A DNA stretch of 13,125 nucleotides from Amoebophrya sp. AT5.2 (Eukaryota > Sar > Dinophyceae > Syndiniales > Amoebophryaceae), in assembly GCA_005223375.1 (NCBI GenBank), contig RXOD01005630.1, positions 1-13,125 of the forward strand, in the 5' to 3' direction. The notes beneath the pieces were generated by a model that did not search any database, was not told the DNA's origin, and saw only the letters and a list, made by a program, of their open reading frames with translations. Position 1 is the first letter of the stretch. Each line of letters opens with the position of its first letter. The position numbers and the translations under genes are program-made. Shown here one piece after another: positions 8,237 to 13,125 of this stretch.

Positions 8237-11200
8237 ATGGCTGCGCCTCGTTTCATCGACGAGGAGCGTCGCGGCTCTGCCGCGTCGCCGCCTGCTTTCG
8301 ACTACCACCAGGGCTCCTTGAAGGTTTCCAATGAGGCTGCCGCGCGGCTGGAGTATCGCAAGCGGCTCCAGAATTCCGTCCCCTTCATCGTGCGGTGGAT
8401 GAACCACCTGCAGTTGCCGCTCGAGAATGTCATCCTCCGCATGCGGACTCCGGACGAAAAGCCGAAGATCACCACCTACAATCTGTTCGAGGCGCTGCAG
8501 AACGGGTTGCTGCTGAACGAGATCCACGAAGCCACGAGCTGTTCGGAGGAGCAGAAGATCAGGATACGGGGCGTGAACAAGAAGCCGGTCACTCGGGCCA
8601 TCATGCTGAAGAACCTGGAGATCGCGATTCGGTACATCTGGGGCCACTGCGCGCGGGCCAGCAACATGTGTACGCCGCTGGATTTCTACCACGGGGAGGC
8701 GAGCAAAGTGTTGCCCTGCCTGCTGGAGATGATGGACGTGTGGGTGTTCAAGAAGAACCGCGTGATGGTCAACAAGACGCTGCAGGAGATCAACACGCTG
8801 TGCGAGCCGTACAATCGCGCTTTTCTGCCGGAGAGCGAGGCCGTCAACATGGGACCCACCTACGACATCGACAACGCGCTCGCGCCAGACTTTGCGGATG
8901 GATTGAACATAGGTAGCCGACAAGCAGGAGGAGTTTGATGTTTGTTCATCTGATGTTGCCTCTTCAACTGTAGTATCAAAATTATTTTGAAGCGGCGAAC
9001 AGTTGCTCTCATCACCGACATAACCAACGTATCAATCAATCAATCAATCGATCGATTTCGACCAGCCATCATGCTCACGTCCTTGGATTTCGTGACGGAA
9101 AGCGAGTTGCTGCCGAAGATGTACGGGAAACCGAGGACGCAGGCGGAGTACATTCACAACTACAAGCTGATCTTGTACTTCATGCGAAAGTGCTTCCCAG
9201 ACATGCCGCTGCTGCTGCGATCGCCGGTAGATTGGTGCAGACCACCCCTGCCGTGCCCAGAAACGCTCATCTTGCAGCTGAACCTGCTGGCACAAGAGGT
9301 CCTTGTCGATGTCTCTGATGTACCGCAATCGCGGGACGAATATTCTTTCATTTTGATGAACAAGTAGATGTAGAACGATAACCAGCTGCTGTTGATGCAG
9401 GTGCATAATGGTTTTTTCCGCGACCAACAAAAAACTTTCGCAATATTTGATATCGTCAACTACATCACATTGATCAGGCTTTTCCTAAGGGCCTGAATTA
9501 CGCGCCACGCACAATAGCCCGTGGGAAGGGTATGAAGCTGCGGGACGGAGAGCCCCTCTACCTCCGTGAAGGCGACGCCCGACGCACGGATCACACAATG
9601 CTCCGAAATCTCATGACAGACGACCAGCCCGGAAATAAAGGAGTTTTCACAGCGAGATCGCCGGTAATCGTTTTTGATACTGTAAAGAGTCGCGGCGCTC
9701 GAGCTTGACGCGTCTCTCTTCCTCTCGGAGGTCTTTTTCTGTGATTGTGTTGCTCATGATCTAAGTATGTTTGTATTGGATCTACTACCTAAACCCGTGC
9801 GCTCCCCAGGAAGTAAAGCGCGCGGAGTCGGACTTCGTCTACGACTCACTAGCCGCGGTGTTTCGGTTTCTTGGCGATTCGTGTCGGCGCGAAGAGTTGC
9901 GGGAGGCGCTGAACATGTCGGCCTTGACGCGTGCCTTGAAGGAGCGGTTCTCGTTGAGCAAAGAAGATGTGATGAAGGTGATGAACGCGAACTGTAAGGA
10001 CGACTGGCTGCAGGTCTCGGAACTCGTCGCCTGGTGCGAGCACTACAGGGAACACAGGGACAGAGAGAGTGAGTGGCGGGTCGACATGGGGCTCAACATG
10101 CAGAGCACGTTCGCGAAAGACCTGCCGATGCCGACAAAGAAGCAGTACTTACTTGCTTCCATTGATGGCGGCACGGAGCTTCAGTTTGGTTGATGCTGCT
10201 GTTGAAGTTTGGCTGCCTGGTGTGTGGTCCGTAGCTCTACTGCTGGCCCTGTAGTGCAGTGGTACTGGAATGGTAGCGTCCTTTATTTAGTGGTCGCACG
10301 ATGGCGATTAACATGAATGCCAGTGTCAAATTGACTCACTGTTCGCAACAGGCTCCAAGCTGTTTACGTGGAGGATCTACGTCGCCACTACGAGGTCGGA
10401 AAGAATTTCTACGTGGCGACGTCCGCAAACAAAAACGACGGGGATTTCGACGACGACACATTCGAAGCCCGGGATTGCGACGAGCCTACGACAGAGGTCC
10501 TCGGGGTCCGGATCACCTTCTCGCGGTTGATGGATGCAAAGACATTCCGCTCCTGCCACGCGTACACGACGGTGGTGCCGTGCGCCGACCAGTTCCGGTT
10601 TCTGTTGGTGTTGCGGGACCTGGTCTCGATGAACATCCTGCTAAAGGTGGACGTGGGTAACCTACAGGTGCATGGCAACACGATTCGGATCCTCAACCGC
10701 ACGGCGTTGAGGCGGAAGAAGAACGTGGAGGACCAAATGGGGCAGGAGCAGAAAGTGCTGGGGCTGCCAGAAGTGCCGACAAAACAGTACAACTCACTGC
10801 TCCGTCTTCATCATTGTGGAGCTGGAAGCCTCTACTGATGTCAGACGCAGATTGAAATAATGGCGACAGAAGTGGCATTTCAATTCAATATTAGGGATAC
10901 CACCCTGCTGGTTCCAAAATGAAAATTCCGACTCCGAACTGAAAATTTCAGGTTTGCCGACGGCGAAGAAGTCCCCAAAGTCCCTCGTTCGAACTTTGCG
11001 CTTGGTCCGCTCCAACAGACCACATTCGCATCCGGTGCGGACTACCTCGAGGCCCATCCATTGCACACAAGGGAACTGTATTCGAACATCGGCGCCAACC
11101 AGGGGTTTAAGAAGGATAAGGCTGCCGGTGAATTTCTGGAAATGACGCTGAACTTCACGCGCAACATGTACGAACGGCTGATCGTGGAAGAGATCGAAAT

Positions 11201-11324
11201 CTCCACCTCCCAGCCGGACAACTCGGCGCAAACGCTGCGCGTGAACCGATTCTTGGAGGAGCTGCGGATTCTGACGCACTTTCTGCCAATGCGGGAGAAG
11301 CTACCCGCTGTGAACATCTACTGA
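8237..11324 (+). CDS. tandem calponin-homology (CH) domain protein, 6 exons, about 752 aa
   Basis: Exons are 8237-8912, 9066-9319 (end uncertain), 9478-9663, 9810-10144, 10352-10786 and 10952-11324 (TGA). Intron phases 1, 0, 0, 2, 2 all agree. CH1 is about residues 46-172: FIVRWMNHL, then YNLFEALQNGLLLNEI, NLEIAIRYIW and LDFYHGEASKVLPCLLEMM, matching the Trp helix, the (E/D)LxDGxxLLxL helix, the NxxxAxxFL helix and the DIVDGNxxxxLxxLW helix. CH2 is about 215-302: DFADGLNIAIMLTSLDF, HNYKLILYFM, MPLLLRSPVDW and LPCPETLILQLNLL. Tandem CH modules bind actin or microtubules in the actinin, fimbrin and spectrin families. Residues 311-752 hold helical, charged and beta-prone stretches I cannot place. 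The ATG at 8237 has A at -3 and G at +4. If the second donor is at 9299, the protein is 7 residues shorter. Actin-binding is inferred. Confidence 0.82.
8913..9065 (+). other. intron 1 of the CH gene, with tetranucleotide repeat
   Basis: Donor GTAGCCGAC, acceptor TTTCGACCAG, length 153 bp, phase 1. It joins DFADGLNI to AIMLTSLDF, completing the first helix of CH2. Its length is a multiple of three, but the in-frame TGA at 8936-8938 blocks read-through. Confidence 0.8.
9031..9056. repeat. ATCA/ATCG tetranucleotide microsatellite
   Basis: About four ATCA units run into two ATCG units, ending 9 bp before the intron 1 acceptor. Confidence 0.85.
9320..9477 (+). other. intron 2 of the CH gene, donor ambiguous
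   Basis: The acceptor CATTGATCAG at 9477 fits the open frame of exon 3 (AFPKGLNYAPRTIARGKG). GT dinucleotides at 9299, 9305, 9311 and 9320 are all phase 0, so any of them keeps the frame. I chose 9320 (GTACCGCAA) because GTAC donors dominate this window. Confidence 0.5.
9664..9809 (+). other. intron 3 of the CH gene
   Basis: Donor GTAATCGTT, acceptor GCTCCCCAG, length 146 bp, phase 0. It joins VFTARSP to EVKRAESDFVYDSL. Exon 3 (9478-9663) is only 186 bp and easy to miss by ORF length. Confidence 0.8.
10145..10351 (+). other. intron 4 of the CH gene
   Basis: Donor GTACTTACTTGC, identical over 10 bases to the donor at 297. Acceptor TTCGCAACAG, length 207 bp, phase 2. It joins MPTKKQ to LQAVYVEDLRRHYEVG. 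Confidence 0.85.
10787..10951 (+). other. intron 5 of the CH gene
   Basis: Donor GTACAACTC, acceptor AAAATTTCAG, length 165 bp, phase 2. It joins EVPTKQ to FADGEEVPKVPRSNF. The upstream exon end closely resembles the end of the previous exon. Confidence 0.85.
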
Positions 11325-11580
11325 ACTGTGGAAGAGTATGAGCATGAGCTCAGCCCCTCCCTCTCGCATGTAGTAAGCATGGATATACCCGTTGGATTTG
11401 TATCAAGCGAGGCCGCGGTAGTTGTAAACGTAGAAACATGGCGATCTCCCGATGTCGTCGTTTTGCTTTTGCCTTTTCACATCAAGTTAAACATTATCCA
11501 TCGAAACCACAGAGAAAATAGCAGATAGCCATAGCCCGCAGTCCCGGCCTGTGGCGAATGGCGACTCGGCCGCAATTGAC
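11325..11580. other. intergenic region after the CH gene
   Basis: About 255 bp directly after the TGA. It presumably holds the 3' untranslated region. I see no polyadenylation hexamer and no gene. Confidence 0.5.
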
Positions 11581-12153
11581 ATGAACACTCACACTGACGC
11601 GATAATGCACGCAGTGAAAATCGCGACTAAACTACAAGTACAACTAGCAGAAATGTACACGAAAATGAAAAAGCGAGGTCATTTCAGCACAAGGACCATA
11701 GGTAGTCGTTGTTTTCGGATTCGGACTTGTTTGGGGGGGTAGCCCAAAAAAACTTGTCCTAAAATCCACGAGGCAGGGGCGGTAGGCTTACCTCGAGTAG
11801 TAGTAGGACCACGCACATACTTTGACTTTCCAAGAATTCACGTTGGACACTAAGCAACATGAAAACGACATTCTGGTGAAATGGTGTAGCAATAATTTTG
11901 GATTTCAAGATACAAGGAGGAAAAGTGTACTCGTACTCGTAAATGAACCAAAATCACAGGTGCGAGCAGCCGGGTGCTCATCCGCCAAATTTCAAAATTT
12001 TTGAACGAAATTTCAAATCGTTTTTTAACAGGCCAAGTAGTCGCATCATCGTTCATCGCAATCAGTCAAGCCATCAAATTCATCGAAAAAGAAGTAAGCA
12101 GAAAGGAGTTCCAAGCCCTCGCAGGGAGCTGGCTCAGCCCGGGACTGCGGCCG
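11581..12153 (+). CDS. uncertain small spliced gene, no family recognised
   Basis: This is a tentative model. An ATG at 11581 opens a helical stretch (DAIMHAVKIATKLQVQLAEM, then YTKMKKRG). A phase-1 donor at 11678 or 11702 can join the acceptor TTTTTTAACAG at 12031, giving QVVASSFIAISQAIKFIEKE and reading on to a GTAG donor at 12154. The single intron would be about 330-354 bp, longer than others here. A middle exon at 11835-11924, flanked by phase-1 sites, would bring introns back to 107-157 bp, but it is AT-rich. In its favour are matching phases, a good acceptor and amphipathic peptides. Against it are weak third-position bias, no known domain and overlap with a competing frame just downstream. 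It may be an upstream part of the next feature, a separate gene, or chance. Confidence 0.27.
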
Positions 12154-12167
12154 GTAGGTGCACCACG

Positions 12168-13125
12168 ATGGGCTCGAGCACCACCGGGCGCGGGAAAGCC
12201 AGCAGCAAGAGCTGGCGCGGTCTGTCCCGCAAGTGCTACAATGAGATCCGCGAGCAGGTCGCCACGGGCTGGGAGCCTCTCCAGAGAGCGCAGAGCGAGC
12301 GCGAGCAGGGCAAGCCGTTGCGGGAGGCGGTCCCAGCAGGTTTATACGATGATGTGACTTGGTGTGATATGGTTTCACATGTGACGTGATATCACATGTG
12401 ATACGGTTTGTGCGGGGGCCCAAAAGGGCCCACTTGAGGCCAGATACAGGGGCGGGGAAGGGATGGGAGATGGGTCCCAATTCGTTGCTTGGAGGGCAGC
12501 CGAGCACCATGCCGAACACCTGGCTGACCACATGGCTGAACACCCGGCTGAACACTCGGCTGCTCGCGGCCTCCCGCCGGCCCCAAAAGTGGTCAAAAGT
12601 AGGCATTCTGAAACGTTGGATTTGGAGCGGGGTAGCGAATCGAATTGGGCAATTCCTCGTAGACCGCATATCCACCATACGCCCGGGGTAGGCGATCACT
12701 TGAGCGGAACCCTATCGGGCGAAGCCTTCGCCTTGGGTCAAAAAGTGGCCGCGAACACTCGGCTGAACACCCGGCCAGGCGGGCCCCGGCGAGGGGGGTC
12801 GTCGGGACCCCTCCGCGGCTCTCCTAGTGGGGCGGATTCCGCCCTGGATATGCGATCGCGGTCGGAGCAGATTCACGTGCTCCAGCCGGTCGCCGCCGCA
12901 CTTCAATGTGCGCCGCTGTGAATTACAACCACCGCGCCGAGGCCTCCGAATGGTAGCAGCATGGTCGGAGTGACCCTCCCCCGCTCTAGTTTCCCACCTC
13001 AATCCCACCTCTACGGCGGTCCTCACGAATCCGCGTCGGGCTGCGTGACGCATGCAAAATTTTATTTTTGAGGATTAAACTGCCTGCAACTTTTTCTTGC
13101 AGGTTGATCCAGCTCTGCCGTTGCG
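12168..13125 (+). CDS. probable 5' exon of a further gene, running off the window
   Basis: The ATG at 12168 has A at -3 and G at +4, in a CCACGATG context like the zinc-finger gene start. The frame reads MGSSTTGRGKASSKSWRG, then LSRKCYNEIREQVATGWEPL, and on to a helical Gln/Glu/Arg-rich stretch. By hand count 50 of 57 codons up to 12338 end in G or C, much like the secure exons. The unspliced frame stops at 12389 (73 codons). Possible donors are GT at 12330, 12340 or 12354; a strong acceptor TTTTTCTTGCAG at 13091-13102 precedes GTTGATCCAGC at the window end. Donors at 12330 and 12354 are phase 0 and read into VDPALPL; the donor at 12340 would hit a stop at once in this frame. I recognise no family. 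It could instead be an internal exon of the previous model. Confidence 0.4.
12375..12401. repeat. pair of TCACATGTGA palindromes
   Basis: The perfect 10-bp palindrome TCACATGTGA occurs at 12375-12384 and 12392-12401, 17 bp apart, with TGATAT beside each copy. It could be a dyad protein-binding site or part of a repeat end. Confidence 0.75.
12416..12431. repeat. GGGCCC-AAAA-GGGCCC hairpin
   Basis: Two copies of the self-complementary hexamer GGGCCC flank four A bases, so a 6-bp stem can form. Confidence 0.75.
12500..12559. repeat. five degenerate 12-bp tandem units, consensus CTGAACACCCGG
   Basis: Units start at 12500, 12512, 12524, 12536 and 12548: CCGAGCACCATG, CCGAACACCTGG, CTGACCACATGG, CTGAACACCCGG, CTGAACACTCGG. 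The first units are the most diverged. The 12-bp period keeps all frames open and yields an AEHxAEHx-type peptide in one of them, so ORF length here is not evidence of coding. Confidence 0.85.
12718..12732. repeat. GGCGAA-GCC-TTCGCC hairpin
   Basis: Perfect 6-bp stem with a 3-base loop, between the two 12-bp repeat clusters. Confidence 0.7.
12751..12774. repeat. second, two-unit copy of the 12-bp repeat
   Basis: GCGAACACTCGG and CTGAACACCCGG match the array at 12500-12559. AAAAGTGG lies just before this copy, whereas in the first array the same octamer lies just after the units. Confidence 0.85.
12831..12843. repeat. GGCGGA-T-TCCGCC hairpin
   Basis: Perfect 6-bp inverted repeat around a single T, after the second 12-bp repeat cluster. 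Confidence 0.7.
13083..13103 (+). repeat. CCTGCAA/TTGCAGG inverted repeat across a splice acceptor
   Basis: A perfect 7-bp stem around the loop CTTTTTC. The right arm contains the acceptor CAG at 13100-13102, and the loop supplies part of its pyrimidine tract, so a hairpin in RNA would bury the splice site. Confidence 0.7.

Larger units (their letters stand above)
12340..13102 (+). other. repeat- and hairpin-rich stretch, candidate long intron of about 760 bp
   Basis: The sequence changes character after about 12340: paired palindromes, GC-rich hairpins and 12-bp tandem units replace coding-like DNA, and a pyrimidine-rich acceptor closes it at 13102. If it is an intron it is about four times longer than the others here, which suggests an inserted repeat. 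Frames open through it give low-complexity peptides only. The left boundary is uncertain (12330, 12340 or 12354). Confidence 0.42.

Noticed and set aside
8192..8923. 243-codon open frame on the - strand
   Set aside because: Exact antisense of the first CH exon, with the His/Leu/Arg/Val-rich composition typical of such shadows.
12500..12774. Possible CRISPR array
   Set aside because: The 12-bp units are directly adjacent without spacers, and the genome is eukaryotic.
12463..12921. 152-codon open frame with an AEHxAEHx repeat
   Set aside because: The open frame follows from a stop-free 12-bp period and GC-rich DNA; the peptide is low complexity.

Overview
The window looks like nuclear DNA of a unicellular eukaryote. 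Open frames are interrupted by short GT-AG introns (118-207 bp) whose phases match exactly when exons are joined by hand, and the proteins are eukaryote-specific: Sfi1-like centrin-binding repeats, LSD1-type zinc fingers and calponin-homology (CH) domains. Coding DNA is GC-rich with strong G/C in third positions. All supported genes lie on the + strand with gaps of roughly 0.3-0.9 kb. A compact protist genome, perhaps an alveolate, fits, but nothing here fixes the lineage.

Layout. (1) 58-5929: a 4-exon gene for a protein of about 1,816 residues. It has about a dozen Trp-centred helical repeats of Sfi1 type, then a 1,400-residue Ser/Pro/Ala-rich, apparently disordered tail in one 4.65-kb exon. 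(2) 5930-6723: gene-free. (3) 6724-7381: a 3-exon gene for a 131-residue protein with two LSD1-type zinc fingers, each split by an intron. (4) 7382-8236: no supported gene. (5) 8237-11324: a 6-exon gene for a protein of about 752 residues with two N-terminal CH domains and a C-terminal half I do not recognise. (6) 11325-12339: possible small exons and the probable start of a further gene, in competing frames. (7) About 12340-13102: GC-rich, hairpin- and repeat-rich DNA with 12-bp tandem units, ending in a good splice acceptor next to the window edge. It may be a long repeat-bearing intron.

Function. The Sfi1-like and tandem-CH proteins both suggest centrosome/basal-body or cytoskeletal roles; the LSD1-finger protein is probably regulatory. 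Being neighbours on one strand does not show that they work together. The points most worth a second look are the tandem-CH protein with its unassigned C-terminal half, the ordered islands in the tail of the Sfi1-like protein, the GTAC-biased splice donors, near-identical sequence at two exon ends, and the repeat-filled stretch at the right end.
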